Of a stretch of 46,309 bases of DNA, positions 7,460 to 22,400 are shown piece by piece; the first letter of the stretch is position 1, and each line of letters opens with the position of its first letter. The DNA lies in the NCBI RefSeq assembly GCF_013415485.1, contig NZ_JACBXS010000030.1, positions 1 through 46,309 on the forward strand. Reading direction: 5' to 3'. The notes beneath the pieces were generated by a model. The model ran no database searches. It was given only the letters and a program-made list of their open reading frames with translations, and was not told the DNA's origin. The stretch is from Rhabdonatronobacter sediminivivens (lineage in GTDB: Bacteria > Pseudomonadota > Alphaproteobacteria > Rhodobacterales > Rhodobacteraceae). Made by a program: the position numbers and the translations under genes.

Positions 7460-10400
7460 ATGGGGATTGCGTTCCGATTCAGGCCTGAGCGGGGCGGTCT
7501 GCCCCGCGGACCGAGGGACTCCACGTCGCTGGATCAATTCTGGATCCCGCGCAGACGCAGGCCCCGGCAACGGCCTGCCCCGGAGGACAGCGCCGCACCG
7601 CAAAACAGGACGCTCCATTTCGAACCGCTGGAGCCACGCATCCTGCTGAATGCCGACCCTTGGGCGATCGCTCTGACCAGTCTGGGCGACAGCGATGGCT
7701 TCTACACGCTGGATGTTATCGAAGGTGAAAACGCCAGCGATCCCAGGCAGTTCCGCATCTTTACCGGCGATGAGGGGGAAGACGGCTTTGTCGCGGCGAC
7801 CCGGGATGTGACCGGTGTCACCGGGATCGAGATCGCGGGCACCGACGCCGATGACCATCTGACGATCGACTTCGGCGCGCATCTGGACCTCTTCTTTCAG
7901 ATCGGGATCAGCTTCGATGGCGGGGACGGCAGCGATACCCTGGTCCTTGCGGATGGCGCCGCATCGGTTGACCATGACGCGGCCCTCTCGGCGCTGATCC
8001 TGCGCCAGAATGGCGCGGAAACGACGGTCAGCTACGATGATGTCGCGGCGCTGCGCCTGGCGGGAGCCGTGGCAACGGTCAGCCATCTGGCAACCGATGG
8101 CGAGGATGCGATATTCTTTGGCGCCGCCGATGATGACTTCTTCGGAATCAGCGGCAACACCACCCCTGATTTCCTGTTCCGGGACCCCGGCGATGCGTTG
8201 CGTATCGATGCCCGGGGCGGCGATGATGACATCACATTGCAGGCCGCCGAGGGGTTCACGGCCACCCTGGCGCTGGTCTTCGGCGATGACTGGGGCCATG
8301 ACAGGCTGACGGTCGATGACTTCGATGGTCCGGTGACGCTGGATTTCGAAGGTCATGAAGGCATCGTCAGCGCCCAGCTTGAAGTTGAAGAGGGTACAGA
8401 GGGTACGCTGACCATCATCAGCGGTGATGATTTCGAGACCCCCGATGCCTCGCTCACCATCGACACCGGTGAACTGCCCATCAGCAAGATCGCGCTGCGC
8501 GGGGCCGAGTTCGATATCCTTGGCGGCGGCGATGGGGTGGGCACTGCACTGCAGCAGTTGCGCGAAAAGATCGGCGAGGCGCTCGACACCCTGCGTGCGG
8601 TGATTGACGACAGCCCGCTGGGCGCGGAACTGCCGCTGCTGAACCAGATCGTCGAATTCGGCCCCGAGGATCAGGAGGAAGACTTCGCCGTCGGCTCCAG
8701 CTTTGCCAAGCTGCTGCGGATCACCGATTTCCTGGAAGCGGTGGAGACGCGGATCGGGGCCTTTGCCGATGAGGTCGAAGACCTGACCTCGCCCCCCGCC
8801 GCACTGCTCGAAGGCGGGCCGCTCAGCCTGCAATTCGCGCAGCTGATCCTCGATCTGGCGGCCGAATATGAGTTTGCCACCGATGAGGACAGCCCGCTGG
8901 CGATCCTGGGCCAGTTGTCGCTGATGGTGACGGCGGTGCGGCTGATCCCGCAGCGCAGCGGTGGCCAGATCGATGGCTACGGCGTGGAAATGGACGTTCG
9001 GGGCGGGGTCGAATCGACCTTCGAGCCGGATTTCGGCCCCAATGCCAGTATTGCCGGCGTGGAATTCCTGGGCGACCCGCCGGCGCTGCGCGCGGCGGCA
9101 GGGTTCGAAGGCACGCTGGGGCTGGAGGTTGCCAACCTGCCCGGCGCGCCCGAGCTGTCCCTGAGCGAGGCAACCGGGCTTTCGCTGGGCCTGGAGATCG
9201 ACTCCGGGGCGGTGGACAATGGCGATTTCACCGCCGGACCCTTGAATGCCGGGCTGCGGCTGAGCGTGCTGGAAGCCGAGATCGTGGACGGCCAGTTCAG
9301 TGCCAGCTTCGGGGCTGATATCGGCTTCGACGATGGCGACCTGACCCTTGAAATCGATGAGGACTTGCGCGCGCTCGACCTCTCGCTGCCCTTCGCGGTC
9401 AATGTCGCGGGGTTCAGCGTTGGTGATATCTTCGGTGGTGCGGACGGGGAACTCGGCGCTTTGCGGGTGACGCTGGAGGATGTCTTCTCGGGCCGCGCCC
9501 CGGATATCAGCGCCGAAATCGACATGTTCGACACGGCAGGCGCGTTGCTGGCTGATGCCTATGACCTGCTGGACGCGTTCCGGACCGCCAGCCCGGGCGA
9601 TATCTTCGGGATGCTGGGGCAGTTCCGCAGCCTGTTCGAACAGATCACCGTCTCGGACCTGCTGACGGCGGAAATCCCGCTGGTCGGCAAGCGCCTGAAC
9701 GAGATGATCCCCTTCGTCGATACGATCGAGGAGGTGATCCTGGGCCCGCTGTTCACCGAAACCGTGGCGGGCGAGACCGATGTGCTGTATGACAGCGTCC
9801 AGCAACTGGTGGCGCTCATCAATGATGAGTTCGGCGAGGAGATCGTCTCCCTCGATTTCCGCCTGCCGGGGCTGGAACTGGACGTGCCGGACCTGACCCT
9901 GCCGCCGGAGATCGAGTTCACCTTCGACTGGTCGCAGACCTTCACCCTGGCGAACGTCCCGGTGGCCTTCGATTTCGCGCTGGGCGATCTGGGCAATATC
10001 GAGGTGCGCCCGGTCGGTCAGGGTGCCGAGGATCAAGATATCCCGCCCGAACTGGCGCTGGAGGCCGAGGTCCGCTTCAACTTCACCTTCGGCATCGAAC
10101 TGGCGCCGGGCGAGGAATTGTTCCTGGGCTTTCCCATGTTCGTCGCCGAACCGGGCGACGACGTAAAGACACGCGGACAGTTGCCGGACGACGCGCAATT
10201 CGCCTTCAAGCTGTTCGACCGGGAGAGGACCGGCGAGCAGAACGGCGACGGCACGCCCGAGATCCTGCTCAACCCGCTCAGCGATGATGCAATCAGCGTG
10301 ACGCTGGAGGCCGCCGAGACCGCCGAAAACATCGCGCCCGGGTCTGTCATCCTGCGCTCGGTCGCCTCGGGCGCGTCCGGCAACAACGGTCTGGTCGATC

Positions 10401-13400
10401 TTGCCGCCGACTTCGACACCCTGCTGCCGGACGATCCCGGCGAGCACAGCATCTTCGTCCGGATCGTCTCGGGGACCGGCGCCGGGCAGTTGCGCCAGAT
10501 CGACGCTGTAGAAGACACGTTGGCCCCCCAGGTGGGTGCGCATCTGCTGCGCATGACCGAAGACTGGTCCACCAATCCGGATGACACCAGCCGCTATGAA
10601 ATCGTCACCGGCCAGCGCATTGTCGGCGGCAGTATCGACAGCGTGGGCTTCGAGCCGGCCAGCGATGAAGTCGGCGCACCCGAGTTCACGACGATCGTCG
10701 ATCGAGGCACCAATTTCTCCAACCGACTGAACGACAGCGGCACCTATTTTGTCGAAGTTCTCGACGGGCCGGAACGCGGCGGGATTTTCGAGGTCGAGGA
10801 TTGGGACGGCAATCGCCTGTTCCTGAAGGACCGCCAGACCGCGCTTGAAGGCGCGAGTAGCGATGCCTGGCGCTATCAGATCTATCTGGGCGATCCGACC
10901 AAGACGCTTCAGCATGACCTGAACCGGGTGGTCAACAACGCGCTGCACGCCGCGCGCGACGATGTGCCGGAGAATACCCGGAGCGAACTGCGCCCCGGTG
11001 ATATGGTCATCACCTGGACCGGCACGCGCTTTGTCACCGATGCGCCCGCAACGCGGGTGGTCTCGGTGGATGATGACGGGATCGAAACCACCGAAATCAT
11101 TGACCGGGTCATGGCCTTTCAGGGCTTCAATGACATCACCCTGAACGAGCTCGGCCTGCTGTCCTCGCCCGTGCCGTTTGACGGGCAGTTCGCCGATCCG
11201 GATGGCGCAGGGACCATTGATGCCGTGTTCGTCGTGAATATCGACGGCGATGCGTATATTGTGTCGTTGGCGGGCGCGGATACCGCCGATAATGAGGGCA
11301 TCGACGATCTGGTCGAGGATCTGAACGCCGCCCTGCACGCCGCGATCCTGGACGCCGCCGATCCCGATGACGAAGACGCGGTCGCTGCCGCCGAGGCACG
11401 CGTCGAACAGGTCAGTTTCGTGCGCCAGTCGCTCAACGGCTTTGCCGATGGCAACCGGATCGCGCTCAGGGGCGACGGGATCGGTCGGCTGGAGATGCGC
11501 CTGCCTGACGGCGCCGACCCCACCAGCCTGACCAACGCCGCCGTGGTACATCTGGGGCTGATCGAAGGCGTCGATGCGCGCGGGCTGGCGACCGAGTTCT
11601 TCATCCGCGGCGACTCTAATGGCAATGGCGGCTTCGACCCGGCGGACTTCAAGGCCGATATCACCCTCACGCTGGACCAGCTGGAGTTTGCCGCCACGCT
11701 GGGTTTCCTTGGCGTCGAGGTGAAACTGGACGAGGCGGCCAGCATCTCGGCCGGGTTCGACCTCAATATCGTGGATCCGGCCACGGGCGGCGGCCGGGTG
11801 CAGATCCCTGATCTATGGGGGCAACTCAGCCGGGGTAATTTCCTCCATGACCCGGACAACGTCGATGAGGATGACGCGCCCGACCCGCGCGGCTTCCTGC
11901 AGCCCGAGTTGAGCTTCGACGGCAGCTTCGCCTTCACCGCCCGCCCCGTGGGCCTGCCCGACGCGATCACCGAGGGTATCGCCGCTTTCCTCGGGTCGGA
12001 CGAGGCGCTGGAAATCCCGGTCAGCATCGAATTCGGCCTTTCTGACACGGAGCGCGAAAGCGACGTCGAGGCCGGCACCTTCGCCTTCAACGTGGAGCTT
12101 GGCCGGGTCTCGGCGCTGGACCTCGGGTTTCTGTTCGTCGAGGCCGAGCTTGATACCAGCGTGATCGACGGGATCGACGATCTGTTCCGTGCCTTCCGCA
12201 ACCTGTCGGTGGCCGATATCCTGATGCTGCTCAACCAGGCGGTGGATTTCGTTTCGAACCTCGATGGCGCGTTCGGCGAGACGGTGGGGCAGGTATTCGA
12301 TTTCCCGCTGCCGCTGGTGAATGTCAGCCTGAATGACACGCTCGAATTCGCTGAGGATCTGGCGCGCACCATCGAAGGGGTGATGGCCGATCCCGGTGCC
12401 TCGGTGCAGGAGCTGGAGGACAGGCTGCGCGAGGCGCTGGGCCTGTCCGATGGCAATGACGACGAAACCCCCGAGGGCTTTGACCTGCGGCTGGCCTTCG
12501 ACCCCGGGGATGCGGGCGAAGGCATCGACCCGGCGCTGCGGCTGGACATGAGCTTCGGATTCAGCTTCAGCGACACGCTGAACATCGACCTGGATGTGTT
12601 GGAGCTGCTGGAACTGGCGGGAATCATCACGCCGGGGCAGGACCTTGGCGGGTTTTCCCTGACCGAGCTGCTGGGGCTTGGCGGGGGCGGATCGTTGACG
12701 CTGGCCGGGGGTGGGGCCTTCACCCTGGCGCTGGGCCTGCCGACCCTGCCCAACCGTGGCACCACCACCGAGAACGGTGAAACCGTGCCCGAGGACCTCT
12801 CGCCCTTCATCTATATCGGCGTTGACGGCACGCGGCTGGAATTCAACCTCGAACTGACCGGCGCGGACCTGACCTTCGAGGGGCGCGTGCTGAACCTTGG
12901 CGTCTTCGTCAAGGAGGGCGAGGGCGCGCTGAATGCGGATTTCGCGCTGGCCCTGATCCCCGGCGCGGATGACGGTGAGCGGCTGCTGTTCACCGATATC
13001 TTCGGAGGCAACGTAGCCTGGGACGATATCGTCACCCCCAGTTTTGGCGGTTCGGGCACGCTGACGCTGCCGATCTACTTCCCAACTGAAAACAATTTCC
13101 TCTTCGATCTGGAGGTGGAGATTCCGTCGCTGGCGGCGCTGGTCAACACGCTTTTCGACAGCGATTTCGATTTCGTCGACGGAACGGGCGGCCTTCTGGC
13201 GCTTGAGGACGGCGTCGACTTCTCCGAGGGCGATACGCTTGTCATGGTTACGCCCGATGACATCCTGGGGCGCTTCACCCCGACCATCCCCAGCCTGCTG
13301 GACCTGCTGCTGGACCCGTCGATCATCGTGGACGGGATCGACCTGGGCCTTGATTATCTGGAAGAGGCGCTGCGCGGGCAGATCCTGGGCATCGACCTGC

Positions 13401-16400
13401 CGGTGATCGGCGATGCGCTGGCCCCGGCAGCCGAGTTCATCGAGGATTTCCGCGGCCAGTTCCTGACGCCCTTTGCCAACACCATCCTGACGGGCGTGGG
13501 CGACGAATACGAGTCCAGCGCGCATCTGGTGCATGACCTGCTTTACCGGATTTTCGCCAATGACGAAGAGGCCGCGCTGATTTCCGCCTTTGGTGCGCAA
13601 TTCGGCCGCCTGGGCCTGTTGCAGAACTGGGAGGGCGACGGGGACGCCAGCCGCTCGGATGTGCGCGTCTCGGGCGTTTACACCAATTTCGATGATGATG
13701 GCGGCATCGACGTCTCGGATGACTGGCTGTTCGACGGCGATGAGGATTTCATCCAGTTCGAGTTTTCCATCGGTGGCACGCTGGCCGAGCTGGAACTGCC
13801 CACCGGCTTCGACATCGGCATACCGGGGCTGGGGTTGGCGCTGAACGCCGATGTCGAACTTGGCGTGGACTGGGAAATCAATTTCGGCTTCGGCATCGAT
13901 GCGCGCACCGGCTTCTACCTTGTCACCTATGAGGAATTCGACGAGGACGGCGACCTGGTCATCGAGAATGGCGAGGTGCAGTTCACCCGCGATACCGCGC
14001 GGATCGGCGCCAGCGCCGGGCTGGTCGGCACCAATGGCGCTACCATCGAAGGCACGTTGGGCTTCCTGCAGCTGGCCGCCCAGGATCAGGGGACCGACCT
14101 GACGGCGGATTTCATCGTCAACCTGAAGGACCCCAAGCCCGCGGATGACAAGAACAACCGGCTGACCATCCGGGACCTGACCACGCGCAGCAACGGAGTG
14201 TCGGACCTGATCTCGGCCCGGCTGACCGGTGGCGCCAATGTCGATCTGGGGGTCGAGGTCGATTTCGGCGGCCTGGGCGATCTGGGCATCAACCTGCCGG
14301 TGTCGGTGCTGCCCTCGGTTGCTTTCGATTTCGTCATGGACTGGGATTTCGGCGAGTTCCGGTTCTTCAACGGCGGCGGGCAGCTGGGCGATGCGCCGGA
14401 GGTGCATCTCAACGATATCACGCTGGATCTGGGCTCTTTCATCGGCGAATTCGCCGGGCCGATCCTGGATATCTTCGGGGAAATCCTTGGCCCGCTGGAA
14501 TGGCTGATCGGGCCGGACGGGCTCTTGAACCAGCGTATTCCCATCCTGTCGGACCTGGCGGGCACCACCATCACGCTGAAGACCTTGGCCGAAGCCTTCG
14601 ATCAGGACGCGCGCATCACGCCGTTTCTGGAGATCGCCGAACAGATCTTCGGCCTGCTGAAGATCATCGACGAGGCCCGGAACGAGGCCGATGGCGGGAA
14701 CCTGAAACTCAGCTTCGGGGACATCCACCTCAACACCTTGTTCGACGGGGATATTCGCAGCGTCGACAGCCTGAGCAACTTCGATCAGGACAGCTTCGAC
14801 AACCTGATCAACGGCAACGGCAACGCGCTGGACGATGTCGATTTCGACGGCGCGCAGAGTTCACGCCAGTTCACCAACACCCTGACCAAGGGTGATGCGT
14901 CCTTCCGCTTCCCCATCCTGTCGCCGGAGGCGGTGTTCCAGCTGATCCTGGGCGCCGATGATGTCGATCTGGTGCAGGTTGATCTGCCGGAACTGGCCTT
15001 CGGCTTCGAATACCGTCAGGTGTTCCATGTGTTTGGCCCGCTGGCCGCCACCCTGCGCGGGGCGTTTTCGGCCACGCTGGACCTGGCGCTGGGCTATGAC
15101 ACCTTCGGGCTGTCGAATTTCCTCAATTCTGACAATCCGCTGGATCTGATCGACGGCTTCTATTTCTCCACCGTCGATTTCGACACGGGCGAGCGCAAGC
15201 CCGCCCTGACCCTGCGCGGTGAGATCGCGGCAGGTGCGGCACTGTCGCTCGGTGTGGCCACGGCCGGGGTCGAAGGGGGGATTGCCGCCACGATCTTTTT
15301 CGACTGGAATGACCCCAACAAGGATACCAAGGTCCGCCTGAAAGAGATGCAGGGCAACATCCAGGCCAACTGGGACAATCTGGGCCCGCTGGCGGTGATG
15401 TCGGTCTTTGACATCACGGGCGTGATCGAATGGTTCTTCAAGGCCTTTGTCGAGGTCAACCTGCTGTTCCTGAAATTCTCGAAAAGCTGGGACCTGGGCG
15501 GCGGGGTGATCGCCGAGTTCGAGATTCCGTTCGAACGACAGGGGGTGCTGGGCAGCAAGGCCGGGGACACGCTGACGCTGAATGTCGGGCCGAACGCGGC
15601 GTCGCGCCTGCAGGGCAACATCACCGACGGGTCCGAGAAGATCTTTGTTGCCGACGGCCCGGGCAACAGCGTCGATGTCTGGGCGCCGCAGTTCAACGTG
15701 ACCGCCAGCAATCCGCAGAATTTCCGCGATATCAGCAAGATCGTCGTCAACGGCGGCAATGGCAACGACACCATCGACATGAGCGGCTTGACCCAGGCGG
15801 TCGAGGTGCAGATCGACGGCGGGCGCGGCAACAACACCATCAAGCTGGGCACTTCGGACAATCCAAGCGACGCCACCGGCGTGATCCGCGGCGGCTCGGG
15901 CGCCGATGTGATCGAGGTCTACGCTCCAGGCATTACCGTTGATGGCGGCGGCGGGTTCGACCAGATCACCGCGGCCTCGCTGGGCGGGTCGATCAGCGCG
16001 GGGTCGGGCGGTGGCAATGTGACCGTCACCGGTGGCAGCGACAACGCGATGGAGCATCTCGTCACCACCGGCAACACGCGCGTGAACCTGAGCGGGGTTG
16101 GCAGCGGGACCGAACACCGGGTGGTGTTCGACCAGGACATCGGCTCGGACAATGTGGTCTTCGGCTCGCGCGGGGATGATACGCGCACGGTGCTCGATTT
16201 CTCGCGCATCCAGGGCCAGACGGTGAGTTTCACGCTTGAGAAAGGCTCGGCCAACATCAACGGCACCGCCTCGGACAGCGATTATGTGATCGTCGCGCAA
16301 TGGGGCTCCAACAGGGTGGTGATCGACGGGTATGTGGACCTGATCATCGGCAGCCGGTCGGGCGATATGTTCCGTGTCTATGGCACCCATGGCTTCGGTG

Positions 16401-19400
16401 ATGCGGACCGCGGCCTGGTGCTGGATGGCGGGCAGGGGCGCGATGAATACTACGTCTTTGGCTGGGACGGGGTTGGCGACGGCCCGCCGAACCTGGACCT
16501 GCGGCTGCGCGACACGGGCACGGATTCCTGGAACAATGACCAGTTGTTCATCATCGGCGCGCCGGGCGATGATGATATCGCCGTGCTGGAGGATGACGAC
16601 GAATTCTACGTCGAACTCCGCTATGGCGGCGGGCAGACCCAGCGCGTCAGCTTCTTCAACAAGAACGGTGCGAGTGATGCCGACGGTGCCCTGATCACGC
16701 AACTGACCGATCTGGACAAGGTCGGGCGCGACGACCCGCAGACCGATGCCGATCTGCCCGACCGCCTGCGGCTGGGTGCGCAGTTCACCGACGCGGCCCT
16801 GCCCGCAGGCATCGCCCGGCTGATCATCGAGGGGCGCGATGGCGACGATCTGATCCAGGTCGATGCCATGCCCGAGCAGATGGGCCTGCAGGTGCTGGGC
16901 GAGGCGGGCGATGACACCATCGTCATCGGCTCGGGCATCTATCATGCATGGGAGGATGGCGACCCGGAGCCCACCACCTCGGGCGTGCTGGGTGAGGTGA
17001 AGGCAAATCCCGCGCTGGGCGGGCTGCGGGTCTTTGGCGGCTCCGGCACCAACACCCTGATCGTCGAGGACAGCGCCAGCCCCATCGGCACCGCGGGCGA
17101 GCTGATCAAGTCCGAGAATGACGGCTGGATGGAGGTCGTGGGCCTTGGCCTGCAAACCCCGCTGGAGTTCATCGAGTTCCAGAACCTGGAGGTCCGCCTG
17201 GGCACCGGGGATGACCGCTTCGACATCCGCAGCACGCTCTATTTCGAACCCTCGAACCTGATCATCGAGGATCTGCGCGTCTATGGCGGCGATGGCGATG
17301 ACCTGATCAACCTGCACGCCAACGAATCCGGCAGCGAAACCCGGTTGTTCGGCGATTACACCGTCGATGTCATGGCCGACAACGATGGCTCCAACACCGG
17401 GCCGGGCGGCAATGACATCATCAACATCCTTGCGACCAATGAACGCACCTGGGTCTACGGTGGCCCCGGCGATGACGCCATCAGCATCGACAGCATCGAC
17501 GCGGAAACGATGGTCTTCGGCGGCACCGGCGATGATCGTTTCCATGTCGGAGTGACCATCGACCCCGAGACCGGCAACCTGATCGACGCCCGCGACGGCG
17601 CCCTGATCAACCCGCTGACCGGTCAGCGCGACGATGGCACCGAAGGCGTTCTGCAGCGCAACGCGGGCAACCGGATCGGCGCCGAGCTGACGCTGAACGG
17701 GCAGGATGGCAGCGACAGCTATTTCATCCTGCTGGGCGGCGAAGGCCGCGCCGACATCAACGTGTTCGACACCGGCGCATCGGGCGCTGACCGGCTGAAC
17801 ATCTTCGGCTCCGAGGGGGATGACCTGTTCCTGATCCGCGCCGGGATCGACGACGATCAGGATATCGGGCTGGGCAAGACCGGGCGCATCGGCTTTGTGG
17901 CGCTGTTCAACGAAAACCGCGCCAGCACCCGCGCGGAGATCGAGCGGATCAACTATTCCCGCGATCTGGACGAGAATACCGGCATCAACGAATTCGTCTC
18001 CATCGACGGACAGGGCGGCTTTGGCGAGTTCTTTGTGGATGACACGCTTGCCCCCATGGCGCTGACCGGCGCCGAGGAAGGCAATTATTTCCAGTTCGGC
18101 CAGCTCTACAATTCCGAACGGGTCAGCGACGATTTCACCGGCATCGTGCTGGAGGACGCCTTCTTCACTGTGGAAACCACGCGCGGCTGGCTCAGCCGTG
18201 GTGTCAGCTTCGATGTGACCGCCCAGGGCGCGGCCGAGTTTTCCAACGAGTTCGTGGTGCTCAACAACCAGGCGACGCTGAACCTCTATGGCGGCGATGC
18301 CAATGACAGCTTCCTTGTACGCAGCTTCGCGCAGGTGGGATCCGAGGATCCGCAGCGCGAGAATATCGATATCTCCACCGGCGGGGGCGAAAACTACATC
18401 GAATATGTGATCGGCGCGCCGGTGAACATCGACGGCGGCGGCGGGTTCAACACTCTGGTGGTGATCGGCACCGAATTCGCCGATGACTATGTCATCACCG
18501 AAGACGGTATCTTCGGCGCCGGGCGGCTGGTCAATTTCGTGAATATCCAGCAGCTTGAGGTTGACGGCGCCGAGGGCAACGACCGGTTCTTCATCCTGGG
18601 CACGGCGCCCGGGACATCAACGGTGGTTTCCGGCGGGCTGGGTTCGGATGCGGTCTTCATCGGCGGCGAGGCGCCGGACATCATCAGCCGTGACCTGCGC
18701 GGCCATTCCGGCATCATCAGCCACAGCCTGATCAGCAATGATCCGCGCTGGAACGGGCTGAAGGCCGACGAGATTTCGGCCAATGTCGCCGATAATGACG
18801 AGCCCGGGATCGTCGTGACCGAAACCGGCGGGCGGACCACCGTGGTCGATGGGGTGCTGAAGGATTCCTATTCCATCGTGCTGACCCGCGCGCCCCTTCC
18901 GGGCACCGAGGTTACGGTGACAGTGTCCATGTCGCCCCGCCCGGTCAAGCTGGCGGATGGAACCCGCGTCCTGCGCGACTTCGTGCAGTTCGGCAAGGCC
19001 GAGGGGGGCGATTTCGACTCGGCGCTGGAACTGGTCTTTACCGAGGACAACTGGTTCAAGGCGCAGGATGTCTGGATCGCGGCCAAGGGGGATGAGCCTT
19101 TCGAAGGCATCGTCTCTGGCTTCGTCGCCCATGACGTGGCGGGCGACCGGATCACGGGGACCACCACCACCGCCTTGCGGGTCAGCGGCGACGACCCCAA
19201 CCGGCTGATCCACGACGGCGCGGGTTACGACCCCGACAGCCTGCGCGGCGCGGTGGTCGAAATCACCGAAGGCCCCGGCACCGGCCAGACCCGCGTGGTG
19301 ATCGGCAATACCGCCGACACGCTGACCCTGGACAAGCCCTGGGTGCTGGACCCGGTGGCCGCGGGCGACGCTACCGACCCCGCCAACCAGAGCGCATACC

Positions 19401-22400
19401 AGATCCGACTCTATGAAGGGCTGGCGATCCCGGCGGTGCAGACCAAGGTCTATTTCCAGGACTTCGGCGCCGCGCTGATCGAACCCGGCGGCGGGGTGCA
19501 GGTGGTCGAACAGGCGGGCGATCTGACGTGGAACGCCGACTCGCCCTTCGTTGGCAGTTACGAAGTCGTGCTGACCGAAGCGCCGGGTGATACCCCGGGC
19601 GAGATCACCTTCGATCTCCCCGACGGTCTGATCCTGGCCGATGCAGACGGTAACGAAATCGCGTCACTGACTTTCACCGACGAAAACTGGGACACGCCGC
19701 AGACCGTGCTGGTCGCCGCCACCGCCGATGGCGTTGCGCAAAAGGCGCGCACGCTGGAAATCGGCCATGCGCTGAACGGTCAGGCGCTGGAAACCATGTT
19801 CGTGCGCGTCACCGACGGCGACACGCCCTCGGTGATCATCACCGAATCCGACGGGCATACCTCGGTGATCGAGGGCGGCGCGCTGGACCCGGCAACGCTG
19901 GACGGCGACACGCTTGATCTGGACAACCCGGTCGTCACCGGGTCGCTGTCCAACCCCGAAGGCCCCTTCGTGGACAGCTACACGGTTGCACTCAGCAAGG
20001 CGCCCGAAAGCGAGGTGCATATCGTCGTACGCGCCGAGGGCACGCGCACCACCAAGGGAAATCTGGTCAATTTCGGCGAACAGGTCGAACTGGCGCTGCA
20101 GGATGCCGATGGCTTCCACGCCTACCGGCTGGCCGGGGCGGGCGAGGACGCCGATCTGGTGATCGACGGACAGGGCTACATGCGCACGGATGGCGCGGGC
20201 GGCATCGTCATCCTGTCCTTCACCGCCGACACCTGGAACGCGGCGCAGACTGTCCATGTGCAGGCGCTGGACAATGATGTGGTGGACGGCGGCGATACCA
20301 AGGTCTTTGGCACCCGCGCCGATGACACCAGCCGCATCCAGGGCCCGCTGGAGCTTCGCGGCGGCGGCGGGCAGGGCTCGCTTGTGGGGCTGCCCGTGGC
20401 GCTCCTGTTCCCGGATGATGAAACCAACGACTTCCTCGCCATTGGCGAGGTGACCGAGGGTGCGGAGGAAGGCAGCAACGAACTGGTGGTCCAGGCCGCC
20501 GATCTGCAATCCTTCATCACCCGCTACGGGCTGGATTTCGACCTTGCCCCGGGCCAGCCGGTCTATGACGCGCTGATCGGCCTGACCTTCCGCCTGATCT
20601 CGGGTCAGAACGGAACATATTTCGAAGAACAGTTCACCCCGCAGGTCAACGACACCCCGCCGCCGCCCTTCGCCCCGCCCCTGCAGGAGTTCGACCCGTT
20701 CGACCCCGCGGCGCAGCTTTTCATCCCCTTCCGCGAGATCGTCGATTTCGAGGACATGGGCGATGGCACCATCCGCCTGATCTTCCCCGAGGACCTGCCC
20801 TGGGCCTTCGATACCGAGGCGGGCGACGAATATGTCCTCATCAATTCCTCGCCGTCGAACTTCTTTGCGCGTGAGGAGGGGCAGGTGGACCTGCTGTTCG
20901 TGCGCGACACCGACGCGCTGACGGATGAGGAAGGCCGCCTGATCTTCCACACCGAAGAGCCGCTGGGCGCGGATGGCGAACCGCTTTATGACGTCGAACT
21001 GACCAATCGCAGCCAGCTTGTCGGCCTGGGCATGGGGCCGGACCGCACCATCGGGCTGGGCGAGGATGCCGTGCGCCTGCCCGGCGGCGTGGTCTTCGAC
21101 GAAATGGAGGTTCTGGACATCGCGCTCGGCGATGGCGACAACCGCTTCGTCATCGAAGGCACCCATTCCGGCGCCACCCGCCTGCACACGGGGGCGGGCA
21201 ATGACGAGGTCGAGGTCTGGACCGTGGCGGGCCAGACCACCGTGATCACCGGGTCGGGCGACACTGTCACCACGGTGGGCGATCCCGGCGCCGATGATCT
21301 GCACAGCCTGGCCGAAATCGCCGCGCTGCTGACCGTGGCCGGCAGTGTGCCCGAGGCCGACGCCCGCATCACCGTGCGCGGCGAGCCTGACGTGCTGGCG
21401 CAGGACGGCTCGGTCCTCGCACAGGGCTCCACCAATGAGCAGGAGGTTTTCCTGCGCAACGCCGATGGCGGCTTCTTCACCCTGCGGTTCAAGGGCATCG
21501 TGGACGATGACACCGTGCAATCGCCCATCGGCGCGGAGACCGGCCCCATCGCCTATGGTGCCAGCGCCGCCGATATCCTGACGGCCCTGCTGGCGTTGGA
21601 CGAGATCGCCGAGGGCGACCTGTCCGTCGAACGCTTCGGCGACCGCATCGTCATCCGCTTCAGCCCCGACGGGCAGTATGAAAAGACTCCGATGCACACC
21701 TTCGGCGTGTCCAGCACCGGGCTGATATCGAGCGGGCAGAACACGCTGAACGTGCTGGGCACCGAGGATGCGGGCAGCGTCTGGGCGCTGCTGACTCAGA
21801 GCACCCTGTCCGGCATGGGCATGCCGGTGTTCAACGCCATCCAGACACTCTATCTGGACGACCCGCTGCCGGGTGACGCCAACCGCGACTTCGCGCTGGG
21901 CTATGACGGGGCAACCACCGGCGCGCTGCACCGCGACATGAGCGCAGCCGAGATTCAGGCGGCCCTTGAAGATCTGGACACCGTCGGCACCGGCAATGTC
22001 GCTGTCTCCAAGGCCGACCGGGTGATTGTGGTGCGGTTCCAGGGGGACCTGACCAACCAGACGGTGGCGCCGCTGACCTCGGACGCCGATTTCGTCCATA
22101 TCGCCACACGCGAGCCCGGGATCGACAAGCTGGACGACCCCGAGATCCCACCCAGCGCCGATGCCAGCGCGCGCAACGATATCCAGACCCTGACCATCGA
22201 AGCTGCGGGCGGCAGCTTCACCCTGGCGCTGGACATCCTTGGTGAAACCGGCCCCATCGCCCATAGCGCCACCGCCGCGGAACTGCGCGAAGCGCTGCAG
22301 CGCCTGCTGCCGGACCGCTTTGCCGATGACATCGCCGTGCAGCGGTTCGGCAATGCCTATCACATCGCCTTCCAGGGCCTGTTGCGCGGGGTGATGCAGG

